Shown: positions 1 to 10,364, numbered from the stretch's first letter. The stretch: DNA of 64,000 bases from Gammaproteobacteria bacterium UBA2679 (GCA_002354735.1 DEMD01000001.1:68675-132674); one strand, 5' to 3'. A program made the numbers and translations. Notes: generated from the letters alone by a model not told the origin.

Positions 1-384
1 ATGCAGCACGAGCGGACGACGCATCAGCCATGCGGCGATTCCGCCCGGACCTGACGCAAAGCCCCCGAGACCTAATACGCAGTCAGGCTGCTGATCACGA
101 ATGATGGCGCAAGCCTGCGCGACCGACCGCACGAGCTGAAAAGGCGCCTTCAACCAGCTGCCTGCGCTTTTTCCGCGGACACCCGAAATATCGAGGAGCT
201 TCAGTTTAAAGCCATGCTTCGGCACGACCTGCACTTCCATACCGGCCTTAGAGCCCAACCAAGTGACTTCGGCGCCGCGCGTCTCGAGCACCTTGGCGAC
301 GGAAAGGCCAGGAAAGATATGCCCACCTGTGCCACCGGCCATGATGAGCACTGTTGGTCCTCGACCCATCGTTTCAGCTGGCAT
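1..384 (-). CDS. murG: MurG, N-terminal part (gene continues beyond the window start)
   Basis: MurG transfers GlcNAc from UDP-GlcNAc to lipid I, making lipid II on the inner face of the cytoplasmic membrane. The first 128 codons are present and open to base 1. They include the glycine-rich MAGGTGGHIFPGLSVA loop typical of MurG and a second glycine loop (GLGGFASGPGG). I chose the ATG at 384 because GGAGG stands 7 bases upstream. It overlaps the 3' end of ftsW by 11 bases, which suggests translational coupling. A second ATG at 369 is possible but has no such site. The C-terminal UDP-GlcNAc-binding half is outside the window. Family assignment is secure; only the end is missing. Confidence 0.95.
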   Translation of the reverse strand, partial: MPAETMGRGPTVLIMAGGTGGHIFPGLSVAKVLETRGAEVTWLGSKAGMEVQVVPKHGFKLKLLDISGVRGKSAGSWLKAPFQLVRSVAQACAIIRDQQPDCVLGLGGFASGPGGIAAWLMRRPLVLH

Positions 385-1594
385 GCTGCACCTCCGGCGA
401 GCGGCCTCTTGGACGTCGCGGCATTCGCGCTGACTGCTCGGCTTTAGCGGCATTATTGCCTCCGTCCGTAGCGAGTAATCGCAAGCTCTCGGTTTCAATG
501 CGCACCAGCAGAGCGACTGCCAACAGGCTGCCGACAAGGCTCGATCCACCATAGCTGATAAACGGCAGGGCGAGACCTTTCGTTGGCAGCAGACCTGTGT
601 TCACGCCGAGATTCACAAGCACCTGTATACCGACGAGGATCGCTATGCCATAGGCAAGGTAGGCTTGGAAGAGCCGTTCCAGCCTCTCCGCCTTGCGGCC
701 AACCCGCAGCCCGCTAACGACCAGGGCTGCGAAAGTCAGCAGGAGTAATAGCGCGCCGATCAGACCAAACTCTTCAGCCGTGACTGCGAATACAAAATCC
801 GTATGGGCTTCTGGAAGATAGCTCAGCTTCTGCACTGAATTGCCAAGACCGACACCGAACCATTCGCCACGCCCGAAGGCGATGAGGGCCTGAGTCAGCT
901 GGTAGCCAGAGTCGTACTGGTCGACCCATGGGTCAGTGTAAGAGGTCAGTCGGGCCAGACGATAAGGTTCGGCAACGGCCAACAGGGCCAGCGCAGCGAG
1001 CGTCAGTAGTATCAGGAGGCTAAAATGACTCAGCTTGACGCCGCTCAGAAATATCATGCCGAGAACGGCCGTCAGAACCACCACGAGCGCACCAAAGTCC
1101 GGCTCGCTCAATAACAGCAGTGCGCAGACCAGAAAGACCAGGAGGGGTTTGAAGAAGCCCCACCAGCTCTGCCGTACTTCCTCTACCTTGCGCGCCAGAT
1201 AGCCGGCAATGTAGATGATGAGGCCGAGCTTCGCGAACTCTGATGCCTGGAGATTGATGGGGCCGAGATTGATCCAGCGGGTACTCCCGTTAACCGTTTT
1301 GCCAATGCCTGGCACCAGTACCAGAACAAGCAGAATGATGGATACCGCCAGAGCGAGAACGCTGAGCCCGAACAGTCGTTCGCTCGGCGTTTTCAGTACC
1401 ACAATCGACACCGCACAGCCAATGACGAGGAAGAAGAGATGCCGCACAAGGTAGTGTGTGGAGTCGAGATTGCTGTCTACCGCATAATCTATGCTCGAAG
1501 AGAACACCATGATGATCCCGAACAGCGTCAACAGCAGGGTCGAGATGTACATGGTTGTCAGTAGTGACGGCCAGACCGGCTTGAAGCTCATCAT
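374..1594 (-). CDS. ftsW: FtsW, SEDS-family septal peptidoglycan glycosyltransferase
   Basis: This polytopic membrane protein of 406 residues polymerises lipid II at the division septum together with FtsI. About ten hydrophobic segments can be read. The family landmarks are present: the PEAHTDFVFAVTAEE stretch of the large periplasmic loop and the FISYGGSSL motif near the C-terminus. Length is normal for FtsW. It starts at ATG 1594 (a second in-frame ATG follows at once), overlapping the murD stop as ATGA, and its 3' end overlaps murG. It lies in the compact dcw operon. The position between murD and murG favours FtsW over RodA. Confidence 0.96.
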   Translation of the reverse strand: MMSFKPVWPSLLTTMYISTLLLTLFGIIMVFSSSIDYAVDSNLDSTHYLVRHLFFLVIGCAVSIVVLKTPSERLFGLSVLALAVSIILLVLVLVPGIGKTVNGSTRWINLGPINLQASEFAKLGLIIYIAGYLARKVEEVRQSWWGFFKPLLVFLVCALLLLSEPDFGALVVVLTAVLGMIFLSGVKLSHFSLLILLTLAALALLAVAEPYRLARLTSYTDPWVDQYDSGYQLTQALIAFGRGEWFGVGLGNSVQKLSYLPEAHTDFVFAVTAEEFGLIGALLLLLTFAALVVSGLRVGRKAERLERLFQAYLAYGIAILVGIQVLVNLGVNTGLLPTKGLALPFISYGGSSLVGSLLAVALLVRIETESLRLLATDGGNNAAKAEQSARMPRRPRGRSPEVQHAS

Positions 1595-2946
1595 GCGCCA
1601 AGCCTCCCGACCATACTTGCGAACTTCGCGCCGCGGTCTTCATAGCCTGTAAACTGATCAAAGCTTGCACAGGCTGGAGAGAGCAGGATCAGGTCACCTG
1701 GCTTTGCCTCGGCTCGGGCTGTCTCCAGTGCAGTAGCCAGGTCCTGTGAAATCGTCAGGGAGGCCGGACGCTGATTGTTTGCCGAAAATGCGCCCTGCAC
1801 CAGCACTGCATCGCGCCCATATAAATGAGCACTGGCAAGCTGGCGGCTCACCTTCGCCAGGGGCGTGAAGTCCTGACCTTTGCCATCGCCACCACAGAGC
1901 AGATGAATGCGTCCGGCGTACTCCGTGGAGAAGCCATCTACTGCTGCAAGGGCGGCGCCCACATTGGTCGCCTTGGAATCATTGATGTACACCACGCCGT
2001 CAACCTCGGCTACGAAGGCACAGCGGTGCGGCAGCCCGATGTACTGCTTCAGCGCAGACAAACAGGCAGCCTGATCGAGTTCGAGCTGCTCTGCCAGCGC
2101 GAGGGCCGCAAGTGCGTTCAGCCAGTTGTGACGGCCCTGAATCTTCAGCTCGGTGGTTGGCAGCAGAAGCGTACGACCCTTGGCCAGATGCCATTGCCCA
2201 TCTTCGTTGCGTAGGCCGTAATCGTTGGGCTCGGGCTCTCTGCTGGTGAAACCGATGGCTGAGCGGTCGCGGGAGAGTGGCGCCTGGGCTAGTGGATCAT
2301 CACGGTTGAGGACCATCTTGCGAGCGCCGTTAAACACGCGGATCTTCGCATTGTGGTAGGCCAGCATGTTGTCGTAGCGATCCATATGATCCTGCGACAG
2401 ATTCAACACCGTGGCCGCAGCCGCACCCAGATGGCGCGTCGTTTCCAACTGAAAGCTGGACACCTCGAGTACGTAAAGCTCGACCTTCGGATCCAGCAGG
2501 TCGAGTGCAGGAGTACCCAGGTTACCGCCCGCGACGCTGTGCAAACCGCAGGCCTGAGCCATGGCATGCAGTAGTGTCGTGACGGTACTTTTGCCATTAG
2601 ACCCCGTTATTGCCGCAACGGGCGCCGCAGCAGCTTCGCTGAACAGGTCGATATCGCCACGCAGCGGCTTCACTTCGGCCAGTTCCTTCAAGAGCGCTTG
2701 ACGCAGATCTATACCTGGGCTCACCCAGATCTCATCCGCCTGTCTCAGCCAGGCTTCATGCAGACCGCCGAAATGGAAAGTCACCTCCGGCCACGCCAGC
2801 TTGAGCTGGGTGAAGGCGAGGGTTTCGGCGCGAGTATCCATCAGCACCACCTGATAGGCGCGCGAGCGGGCATAGCGCAGCAGCGATTGACCGGTGACAC
2901 CTGCCCCGATAATCGCTACTGCCTTGTCTGCTGCCAAAATGCTCAC
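1591..2946 (-). CDS. murD: MurD, UDP-MurNAc-L-alanine:D-glutamate ligase
   Basis: MurD adds D-glutamate to UDP-MurNAc-L-Ala in the cytoplasm using ATP. The 451-residue protein has the N-terminal Rossmann-type UDP-binding motif (GAGVTGQSLLRYAR), the ATP-binding P-loop ITGSNGKSTVTTLL near residue 113, and the C-terminal Mur ligase domain, including SPACASFDQF. The start is a GTG at 2946, since no suitable ATG precedes the conserved N-terminus; a GGGAAG-like site lies upstream. It follows mraY after 28 bases and overlaps ftsW by 4. Nothing unusual was seen. Confidence 0.96.
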   Translation of the reverse strand: MSILAADKAVAIIGAGVTGQSLLRYARSRAYQVVLMDTRAETLAFTQLKLAWPEVTFHFGGLHEAWLRQADEIWVSPGIDLRQALLKELAEVKPLRGDIDLFSEAAAAPVAAITGSNGKSTVTTLLHAMAQACGLHSVAGGNLGTPALDLLDPKVELYVLEVSSFQLETTRHLGAAAATVLNLSQDHMDRYDNMLAYHNAKIRVFNGARKMVLNRDDPLAQAPLSRDRSAIGFTSREPEPNDYGLRNEDGQWHLAKGRTLLLPTTELKIQGRHNWLNALAALALAEQLELDQAACLSALKQYIGLPHRCAFVAEVDGVVYINDSKATNVGAALAAVDGFSTEYAGRIHLLCGGDGKGQDFTPLAKVSRQLASAHLYGRDAVLVQGAFSANNQRPASLTISQDLATALETARAEAKPGDLILLSPACASFDQFTGYEDRGAKFASMVGRLGA

Positions 2947-2974
2947 GCCTTGCTTCCCATCGTTAGTGTCATGC

Positions 2975-4057
2975 CTATCTGATTTTCAGTGTCGCCAGGC
3001 CCACGAGGACCAGCACGACCGTAATGACCCAGAAACGCACGATGACGCGCGGCTCAGGCCAGCCCTTCAGCTCAAAATGATGATGAATCGGTGCCATACG
3101 GAATATTCTGCGCCCGGTCAGTTTGAACGATGCGACCTGCAGAATGACCGAGACGGTTTCCAGTACGAAGATGCCGCCCATGATGAACAGCACGATTTCC
3201 TGACGAACAATAACGGCCACGACTCCCAACGCCGCGCCCAGCGCCAGCGCGCCGACATCGCCCATGAAGACCTGAGCGGGATAGGTGTTGAACCAGAGGA
3301 AGCCCAGGCCCGCACCGACCAACGCGGCCAGGAATACCATGAGCTCGCCGGCACCGGGCAGGTAAGGCACATGCAGGTATTGGGCGAAATTCACGTTGCC
3401 AGACACATAAGCAAAGATGCCGAGTGCGCCGCCGACCATGACGGTTGGCATGATCGCCAGGCCATCCAGACCATCGGTCAGATTAACGGCGTTGCTGCTA
3501 CCGACGATTACGAAATATGTCAGCGCCACGAACCAGAGCCCCAGAGGCAGGGCAACTTCCTTGAAGACCGGGATGATGAACGTGGTCTCTGCTGGCGAGG
3601 CTGCAGTGATATACAAAAGAAAGCCTGCAAGCAGACCAAACACAGACTGCCAGAAATACTTCCAGCGTGCGGGCAGGCCCCGGCTGTTCTTTTCGACCAC
3701 CTTGCGCCAGTCATCAACCCAGCCAATCGCCCCGAAGCTTACCGTGGTCAGTAGCGTGATCCAGATATAGCGATTACTCAAATCTGCCCATAGCAGCGTG
3801 CTGACCACGATGGCAACAAGGATGAGCGCACCACCCATGGTCGGTGTACCAGCCTTGCTCAAGTGACTCTCGGGACCGTCGTTTCGAATGCTCTGGCCAA
3901 TCTGCCGCAGCGCCAGGTTTTTGATTACTTTGGGGCCGACCAGCAGCGAGATACCCAGTGCAGTCAAAACACCCAGAATGGCTCGTAGGGTCAGGTACTG
4001 AAAAACGCTGAAGGACGGGAACCAGGTTGAAAGGAAGTCGGCCAGGAACAGCAGCAT
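2975..4057 (-). CDS. mraY: MraY, phospho-MurNAc-pentapeptide translocase
   Basis: MraY joins UDP-MurNAc-pentapeptide to undecaprenyl phosphate, forming lipid I at the membrane. The 360-residue protein has about ten transmembrane segments. The family signatures are visible: the acidic pair in [12 protein letters not shown], the [13 protein letters not shown] motif, [10 protein letters not shown], and the MAPIHHHFE histidine triad near the C-terminus. The ATG at 4057 shares one base with the murF stop (TGATG), so the two are probably translationally coupled. Length is the usual 360. Confidence 0.97.
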   Translation of the reverse strand: MLLFLADFLSTWFPSFSVFQYLTLRAILGVLTALGISLLVGPKVIKNLALRQIGQSIRNDGPESHLSKAGTPTMGGALILVAIVVSTLLWADLSNRYIWITLLTTVSFGAIGWVDDWRKVVEKNSRGLPARWKYFWQSVFGLLAGFLLYITAASPAETTFIIPVFKEVALPLGLWFVALTYFVIVGSSNAVNLTDGLDGLAIMPTVMVGGALGIFAYVSGNVNFAQYLHVPYLPGAGELMVFLAALVGAGLGFLWFNTYPAQVFMGDVGALALGAALGVVAVIVRQEIVLFIMGGIFVLETVSVILQVASFKLTGRRIFRMAPIHHHFELKGWPEPRVIVRFWVITVVLVLVGLATLKIR

Positions 4058-5550
4058 CAGACCTTACCTCCCCGATCGCTGTTCGCGGCGGAACTGGCAA
4101 AGCCCATGCGCTTGAGTACTGCGGCCTTGAGTGTTTCCATACCGGCACTACGCGACCCTTTGAACAACACGCAGACGCCTTCACCACGCTTGAGACGGGC
4201 CTGTAGCTCATTCACGAGAGGAATCTGCGCAGCCGCTTTGTCTGTGAAGGCGTGGCACTCGGCATCACCCTTGGCAGCGATCGATTCAAAGCCGCGACGT
4301 ACTTCGGCTGAAAACTGTCCGATGGCGAAAACGCTGGCGAAGCCACGTGCGGCCGCCTGCGCACCCAGCTCGAAATGGGCAGCTTTGGCAGTGCCGCCCA
4401 GCTCGGCCATATCGCCCAGCACGGCCACACCAACGCCCTCGGCACCGGCCAATACATCCAGCGCCGCGACCATGGAGGCCGGGTTCGCATTGTAACTATC
4501 ATCGATACAGGTCAGACCGTGGCCATAGCGTTCGAACTGCAGACGCCCGCCAACTGGCCGAGCCGCGCTGAGACCTTCGGCAATGGCTGACGGCTTGAGA
4601 CCAAGCATGAAACAGGCTGCGGAGGCAGCCAGCGCATTACTGATATTGTGTCGTCCCGCGAACTGCAGGTGCACAGCCACTTCAGCGGGCTTGCCAGCGT
4701 CTCCAGGGCGACGCAGAACCAGCGTGAAGCTGGATCCACTTTCGTTGGACTGGACATTCTTCGCGGTGACATCGGCGCTCTCATGGAAGCCGAAGCTGAT
4801 AATATCGGGCTTCTGTGACAGGTTCTGACAGAAGGTAAGCCAGAATGGATAGTTCTTGTCATCGCGATTGAGCACGGCCGAACCCGAGCCTAACAGGCCT
4901 TCGAAAATTTCGGCCTTGGCCTGAACGATTCGCTCGAGACTGCCGAAGCCTTCGAGATGTGCCGAGCCCGCGTTGTTGAGAATAGCGACCTGAGGAAGCG
5001 TCATTCTGGTGGTCCGCGCTATTTCGCCAACGGCACTGGCACCGAGCTCGAAAACCCCAGCCACATGCTGGTCGTTAAGCTGAAGCAGACTCAGCGGTAC
5101 GCCGATCTCGTTATTGAGATTACCCTGGGTCTTGGCTACAGCCCCACGGGTTGCAAGTATACTTGCCAGCATCTCTTTCACGCTGGTCTTGCCGGCAGAC
5201 CCAGTGACCGCCGCGACGAGTCCCCGAAAGCGGGCACGGTTGGCTCTGCCAATCTGCCCCAGGGCACGCAGCGTGTCGTCAACCACCAGGATTTTCTGCT
5301 TGTCGACGATCTGTCCTGCTGCCTTGAGCTCCGCGAGGGATTTGCTGGATAGCGCCGCTACCGCCCCTTGCTGAAGCGCCTGGGCTATATAGTCATGACC
5401 ATCAAATCGCTCACCAACGAGCGCAACGAATAACGCGCCTTTCAGCGGCTTCCTTGTATCTGTTTCAACAGCTGTCACAGCTTGAGGTCCGCCGGCGTAC
5501 TCTGCCGACGTGATCGCTGCAATCTTGTGTGTATCCCAAAGGCCTATCAC
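4057..5550 (-). CDS. murF: MurF, D-Ala-D-Ala-adding ligase
   Basis: MurF adds D-alanyl-D-alanine to UDP-MurNAc-tripeptide, the last cytoplasmic precursor step. It has 497 residues with an N-terminal MurF substrate domain, a P-loop ([14 protein letters not shown] near residue 113), a central ligase domain with [11 protein letters not shown] and a C-terminal domain. The start is GTG at 5550, sharing a base with the murE stop (TAGTG). AGGAG stands 8 bases upstream of it. The C-terminus is about 30 residues longer than in E. coli and rich in small residues. Confidence is high from motifs and position. Confidence 0.96.
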   Translation of the reverse strand: MIGLWDTHKIAAITSAEYAGGPQAVTAVETDTRKPLKGALFVALVGERFDGHDYIAQALQQGAVAALSSKSLAELKAAGQIVDKQKILVVDDTLRALGQIGRANRARFRGLVAAVTGSAGKTSVKEMLASILATRGAVAKTQGNLNNEIGVPLSLLQLNDQHVAGVFELGASAVGEIARTTRMTLPQVAILNNAGSAHLEGFGSLERIVQAKAEIFEGLLGSGSAVLNRDDKNYPFWLTFCQNLSQKPDIISFGFHESADVTAKNVQSNESGSSFTLVLRRPGDAGKPAEVAVHLQFAGRHNISNALAASAACFMLGLKPSAIAEGLSAARPVGGRLQFERYGHGLTCIDDSYNANPASMVAALDVLAGAEGVGVAVLGDMAELGGTAKAAHFELGAQAAARGFASVFAIGQFSAEVRRGFESIAAKGDAECHAFTDKAAAQIPLVNELQARLKRGEGVCVLFKGSRSAGMETLKAAVLKRMGFASSAANSDRGGKV

Positions 5551-7244
5551 TACATCTTCTCCTGACGCTGCAGCGGCGTATCGGCAGCTGAGGGCTTTTT
5601 AACAGACGGGGACTGAAGACGCTCCAGCACCTTCCTGACCACATCCAGATCTGAAAACGGCAGCCGACGACCGGCGTACTCCTGATAATCTTCATGGCCC
5701 TTGCCAGCAACGAGGACAAGCGAGCTGCTGTCTGCGGTCTCGATGGCTGCCGCGATTGCCTGCTCACGCTGTTCGATCACCTCGACAGCTGCATTACCGG
5801 TTTCAGTACCTTCGCGAATGTCGCTGATGATGCTGTACGGATCTTCGCTGCGCGGGTTGTCGCTTGTGAGAATGATCTTGCTGCTATGCAGGGAAGCAAT
5901 CTCGCCCATGAGCGCGCGCTTGCCTTTGTCGCGGTCGCCACCGCAACCAAAGACTGTAGTTATTCGGGTGAACCCATGCTGCTTCAGCGCTGTCAGTGTT
6001 TTCTGCAGTGCATCGGGCGTATGTGCATAGTCGATCACTATTCGCGGCTGAGCACCTGCAGAACCAGCCTGAACCATCTGCAGACGACCAGGCACTGCGC
6101 GAAGCTGGGCGCAATAACTGACGATCCGGCTGGCGCAGTCAGCGGATTCGACGGTTAGCAAGCGGTCGGGTGTCTGTCCGTTCCGCTTGTGCTGCAGCTG
6201 ATGCACCATGACGGCATAAACGCAGGCCGCGGCAGTAAGGACATTGGCTAGATTGAACTCACCCATCAGCCTGAGCCGCGGCATGCCCTTTTCTCCGCTG
6301 AGATTGATCGAACAGCTCATACCATCAGCCTTGAGCTCGATATTCTCGGCGCAAACTGTCGCAGCGTGCAGCAGGCTTACTGTCATGAGCTCAGGGCCGC
6401 CATGATCGCGATCGTCTGTAGCATCCTCCATGTCTTCGGATGCATCACCACCTGGCCTGGACTGGGCCAGCTCATGACGCCAGAGAGAACCGTAATAGTC
6501 ATCGTCATTGAAGATGGCCGCCGAGAGGCTCGGCATTGAAAACAGACTCCGCTTGGCGCTGGCATAAGCAGCCAGAGAGCCGTGATAGTCGAGGTGGTCC
6601 CGGGTGATATTGGTAAGCGCTGCAACGTCGACCGGAACAGCCGTCAGCCTACCCTGCACCAGTGCATGAGAGCTGGCTTCAAGGAAGACTGCCTGCGCAC
6701 CCGCATCACGCAGCTCGGCGAGCTGACGCTGTATTGAAACCGCATCTGGTGTCGTGTTTCTGGTGGGACGAAGATGATCCTCCATACCATAGCCCAGCGT
6801 GCCTATCACGCCAGCAGGCATGCCGCATAGATTCGAAAGCTGGGCTGCATAATGGCTCACCGAAGTCTTGCCATTGGTGCCAGTAATCGCCACGACAGCC
6901 AGTGCTGCAGCCGGTCTGTCGTAGAAATCTGCTGCCAGTTCGGCAATGTCTGCTTCCAAGCCTGGCAACTTGATTCGGGTGAAGGTCACGCCTGCACTGC
7001 TCTGTTCCAGCACAACTTCAGCAGCGGCCGACGCTTCGACGCCTTGTAGTACAGCGACTGCACCACGCTCGATGGCCTGCTCGATGAAGTCGGCGCCATC
7101 AGAGGCCTGCCCGTGCAGCGCGATAAATAGGGAGCCCTCGATGCAGTCCCTGCTATCGATACTCAACTGACCAATGCGACGATCGGCGGCAGCATCCAGG
7201 GCAAGAAGGTGCCCTAGCCACTGGGACAGTAATTTGCCCTTCAT
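5550..7244 (-). CDS. murE: MurE, UDP-MurNAc-tripeptide synthetase (meso-DAP adding)
   Basis: MurE adds the third residue of the stem peptide. The DNPR motif (LTSDNPRSEDP) marks it as a meso-diaminopimelate enzyme rather than a lysine enzyme. The P-loop ITGTNGKTSVSHY is intact. A hydrophilic insert of about 30 residues, rich in Asp and Glu (GGDASEDMEDATDDRD), sits in the central domain and is unusual for MurE. I chose ATG 7244, which gives MKGKLLSQW and starts 13 bases after the ftsI stop. A GTG at 7283 would add 13 residues and overlap ftsI. Neither has a strong ribosome site, so coupling to ftsI is likely. Confidence 0.94.
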   Translation of the reverse strand: MKGKLLSQWLGHLLALDAAADRRIGQLSIDSRDCIEGSLFIALHGQASDGADFIEQAIERGAVAVLQGVEASAAAEVVLEQSSAGVTFTRIKLPGLEADIAELAADFYDRPAAALAVVAITGTNGKTSVSHYAAQLSNLCGMPAGVIGTLGYGMEDHLRPTRNTTPDAVSIQRQLAELRDAGAQAVFLEASSHALVQGRLTAVPVDVAALTNITRDHLDYHGSLAAYASAKRSLFSMPSLSAAIFNDDDYYGSLWRHELAQSRPGGDASEDMEDATDDRDHGGPELMTVSLLHAATVCAENIELKADGMSCSINLSGEKGMPRLRLMGEFNLANVLTAAACVYAVMVHQLQHKRNGQTPDRLLTVESADCASRIVSYCAQLRAVPGRLQMVQAGSAGAQPRIVIDYAHTPDALQKTLTALKQHGFTRITTVFGCGGDRDKGKRALMGEIASLHSSKIILTSDNPRSEDPYSIISDIREGTETGNAAVEVIEQREQAIAAAIETADSSSLVLVAGKGHEDYQEYAGRRLPFSDLDVVRKVLERLQSPSVKKPSAADTPLQRQEKM

Positions 7245-7257
7245 GACTGGCTCATGC

Positions 7258-8994
7258 TTAGTGCCGCTCACTGGATGCTCCACTGGCTGAGGCGTCGGCT
7301 AACAGCGAATCGGGGCGGTCAGGTTGAACGCCAAGTATCCTGAGCGAATCCGAAACGATGCGTGAAAACACAGGTGCTGCCACTTCGCCACCGTAGTATT
7401 CGCCTTTCTGGGGACTGTGGATTACCACCACCACGACGATCTTCGGGTTGTCGGCAGGCGCCATGCCAGCGAACAATGCACTGTACTCCTCTGCCTCGTA
7501 TCCCTGTGCGCCGAGACGGTGAACTGTTCCCGACTTGCCCGCCACACTGAAGCCACTGACTGCCGCGCGCTTACCGGTACCCTCGGTAATGACCCGACGC
7601 AGCATGTTGACCACACTGACTGCCGTATCGGCGCTCATGACCTGAATTGGCGCCTGCTCGTTTTGCTGACCTGCGCGATGAAACAGAGATACAGGTCGAC
7701 GAACGCCCTTGTTCGCGAGCACCTGATAACCCTGGGCCAGCTGCATGACGGTTGACGACATGCCATAGCCATACGCCAGGGACGACAGTTGAACCGGCTT
7801 CCAGGCAGAGGGTGATGGCAGAACGCCATAACGCTCGCCGGGATATTCGACACCGGTAGGCTGACCGAAACCAGAGTCGCTGAACATACCCCATAGATGC
7901 TCGCCGCCGAGCTCTCTGGCAATCTTTGCAGCAGCGACGTTACTGGACTTGGCGATCACACCACCCATGTCCAGGACGCCATAATTGGCACCGTCGCGAA
8001 TCGTGTAGTTGCCAAGACGGAGATAACCAGGGCTGGTATCGATTTTCGAACCGGCTCTGTACTTGCCAGACTCGAGAGCAGCCGCAATGGTAAATGGCTT
8101 CATCGTCGAGCCGGGTTCGAAGACATCTGTCACGGCACGGTTACGCATCCGTTCCGGCTCGAGATCGCTGCGGTCGTTCGGATTGAAGGAAGGCTGATTG
8201 ACCATGGCGAGCAGTTCGCCGGTCTCGACATCCAGCATGACCACACTGCCAGACTTCGCACCATAGCCGGAGACCGCCGCCTTGAGTTCGCGATAAGCCA
8301 TGTACTGGAGTCGCAGATCGAGACTCAGCTGTATGTTACGGCCGTCACGTGCCGCATCCTCCAGCTCGAGATGATCGATCACATGGCCTTCCCGGTCTTT
8401 GAGAACTTTTCGCTTACCGGGCGAGCCGCTTAACCACTCGTTATAAGCCAGCTCGATACCTTCCTGACCACTGTCGTCCACATTGGTCAAACCAGCCACA
8501 TGGGCGGCCACTTCGCCGGCCGGATAGAAGCGTTTGGATTCAGAGTCTGCTGCCAGCCCTTCGAGCTTGAGCGCCTTGACGGCAGCAGCAAGATCAGGTG
8601 AGACATGACGCTTCAGGTACATGAAGCCCCGTTCGGCACGCTGGCGAATATCTTCACGCAGCGCTGCTTCATCAAGCTCCAGCAGAGCAGCCGCCTGCGC
8701 CCACTCAGGCTGATCGGGATCTGCGCGACCAGGATTCACCCATAAGGTATGCACCGGCGCACTGATGGCCACTGGCACGCCGTTCCGATCATAAATCGAA
8801 CCGCGAACCGCAGGCAGCACCTCCGATTTGATTGTCCGCAATGCAGCCTGATGCTTCAGCATCGGACTCTGCACGCTGTGCAACATCACGAGCTTGACGC
8901 CAATGACGGCGAAACCTGCCGTGAGCCCAGCCAGCACGAGACTGAGACGCCAGCCAGGGAGAGCCAGCGCCTTTTCGGTCCGCTTCTCACTCAT
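7258..8994 (-). CDS. ftsI: FtsI (PBP3), septal peptidoglycan transpeptidase
   Basis: FtsI cross-links septal peptidoglycan in the periplasm and works with FtsW. From ATG 8994 the protein has 578 residues: a short cytoplasmic tail, one transmembrane segment (about residues 16-37), a dimerisation domain, and the transpeptidase domain. The catalytic serine is in GSTMKPF (Ser about 296); SSN is near 350 and the KSGT box lies further on. ATG 8994 has GGAAG just upstream and overlaps the ftsL stop by a few bases. A TTG at 9012 is in frame but less likely. No lipobox or lost active residue was seen. Confidence 0.96.
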   Translation of the reverse strand: MSEKRTEKALALPGWRLSLVLAGLTAGFAVIGVKLVMLHSVQSPMLKHQAALRTIKSEVLPAVRGSIYDRNGVPVAISAPVHTLWVNPGRADPDQPEWAQAAALLELDEAALREDIRQRAERGFMYLKRHVSPDLAAAVKALKLEGLAADSESKRFYPAGEVAAHVAGLTNVDDSGQEGIELAYNEWLSGSPGKRKVLKDREGHVIDHLELEDAARDGRNIQLSLDLRLQYMAYRELKAAVSGYGAKSGSVVMLDVETGELLAMVNQPSFNPNDRSDLEPERMRNRAVTDVFEPGSTMKPFTIAAALESGKYRAGSKIDTSPGYLRLGNYTIRDGANYGVLDMGGVIAKSSNVAAAKIARELGGEHLWGMFSDSGFGQPTGVEYPGERYGVLPSPSAWKPVQLSSLAYGYGMSSTVMQLAQGYQVLANKGVRRPVSLFHRAGQQNEQAPIQVMSADTAVSVVNMLRRVITEGTGKRAAVSGFSVAGKSGTVHRLGAQGYEAEEYSALFAGMAPADNPKIVVVVVIHSPQKGEYYGGEVAAPVFSRIVSDSLRILGVQPDRPDSLLADASASGASSERH

Positions 8995-9370
8995 TCGTGC
9001 TTCCGGCAGCAATACTTCGAGCTACCGAACCACTCAGACCTGTGCCATGCAGGGCATCCGACACGCGCTGAGTAAGTTCAGCGGGCGAAGCGGGACGAAC
9101 GAGCGCGATCTGATCCGGCTTGGGTTCGCTCAGCGAAAACTCACTTCGCGCCAGCCGCTCTATGCGTGATAGCGAGTCCCACGCACCTTGTTCGACCAGG
9201 AGTTGCGCCCACTGTCGCTGAAGCTCGCCTTCTGCCTGCTTGAGTGCGTGCAGATCGGAGAATGACTGTCGGCTCGCCTGCACAGAATAAATAGTGAGCA
9301 GTGCAGATAGACAGACCGCAACCATAAGAACGGTCGTCACGGCTTTTCTGTTCAATGGATTCATTTTCAT
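8987..9370 (-). CDS. ftsL: FtsL, bitopic cell division protein
   Basis: FtsL forms the periplasmic FtsQLB complex that activates FtsWI. The 127-residue protein has a short N-terminal tail, one transmembrane helix (about residues 10-30), and a periplasmic coiled coil (about 31-75), the usual design. It starts at ATG 9370, overlapping the rsmH stop as ATGA. The C-terminal 35 residues after the coiled coil are longer than in E. coli FtsL and poorly conserved in type. Sequence alone would be weak evidence; the position between rsmH and ftsI makes the call firm. Confidence 0.92.
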   Translation of the reverse strand: MKMNPLNRKAVTTVLMVAVCLSALLTIYSVQASRQSFSDLHALKQAEGELQRQWAQLLVEQGAWDSLSRIERLARSEFSLSEPKPDQIALVRPASPAELTQRVSDALHGTGLSGSVARSIAAGSTNE

Positions 9371-10314
9371 AGTGCTCGCCCCGAGTTGTTGTTTTTGTCA
9401 AGACGTTCGACAGCCCGCAATACCGCACTTCTCGCTCGGGTATTGGCGCTGACTTCGGACTGGTCCGCTGTAACTTTCTTGGCAATGATGCGGCCTTCGG
9501 GCATTAGCTCCGGAGGAATGATCGGGACCCACTTCGGAACCTGTGCCACGCTTGCCTGATCTCGCATGAAGCGTTTGACGATGCGGTCCTCGAGAGAGTG
9601 AAAACTGATAACGACGAGGCGCCCGCCGGGCAACAAGGCATCAAACGCCTGCCTGAGCCCACTCTCCAGGGCATCAAGCTCGTGGTTGACTGCAATGCGA
9701 ATCGCCTGAAACGCACGGGTCGCTGGATTCTTGTGCTTTTCCCACTTCGGGTTTGCTGCCGCCACTACAGAGGCGAGATCAGCAGTTCTCAAAAATGGCT
9801 GCTCCACACGGCGTTCGACAATGGCGCGAGCGATCCTGCGAGCAAATTTTTCTTCACCGTATTCAAAAAGTATGCGCGTCAGCTCAGCTTCGCTGACTCG
9901 GGCAATGTATTCTGCTGCCGACTCACCGGCTTCTGTGTTCATCCGCATGTCGAGCGGGCCGTCGTTCTGAAAGCTGAAGCCCCGACCAGCGTCGTCAAGC
10001 TGCGGCGAGGAAACGCCCAGATCCATCAGAATGCCGTGAACCTTATCGACCCCGGCGGCCTTGAGCAGCTTACCGAGATCGGCGAAGTTACCGTGTAGAA
10101 AGTGGAATCGTGCATCCTCACTGAAGCGTCCTGCAGCAACCCGGGCAGCAGGATCCTGGTCGATCGCGTACAGTCGACCTTCACTATTGAGGGAGCCGAG
10201 GATAAGCGCGGAATGACCGCCACGTCCGAAGGTCGCGTCGACATAACAGCCGCCCGCCTGGGGCGCCAGTGCTGCCAAAGCCTGCTCCGGCATCACGCTG
10301 ATATGTTGATCCAT
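9367..10314 (-). CDS. rsmH: RsmH (MraW), 16S rRNA C1402 N4-methyltransferase
   Basis: RsmH methylates N4 of C1402 in the decoding centre of 16S rRNA using S-adenosylmethionine. The SAM-binding motif (YVDATFGRGGHS) and the family motifs GVSSPQLDDAGRGFSF and ISFHSLEDRIVKRF are present. I set the start at ATG 10314 (MDQHISVMPEQAL), which has GAGGG upstream. A TTG 16 codons earlier (10362) would reach almost to the mraZ stop and has no comparable site. The gene is the second in the mra operon. Confidence 0.96.
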   Translation of the reverse strand: MDQHISVMPEQALAALAPQAGGCYVDATFGRGGHSALILGSLNSEGRLYAIDQDPAARVAAGRFSEDARFHFLHGNFADLGKLLKAAGVDKVHGILMDLGVSSPQLDDAGRGFSFQNDGPLDMRMNTEAGESAAEYIARVSEAELTRILFEYGEEKFARRIARAIVERRVEQPFLRTADLASVVAAANPKWEKHKNPATRAFQAIRIAVNHELDALESGLRQAFDALLPGGRLVVISFHSLEDRIVKRFMRDQASVAQVPKWVPIIPPELMPEGRIIAKKVTADQSEVSANTRARSAVLRAVERLDKNNNSGRAL

Positions 10315-10364
10315 GTACCCTCGATGAACCTGGTGGTTCTTGTCTAAAACAGCTGAATACAAGA

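Noticed and set aside
2894..3754. A 286-codon plus-strand frame opposite mraY
   Set aside because: Composition is dominated by Asp, Gln, His and Arg, as expected for the complement of a membrane-protein gene; mraY is certain.
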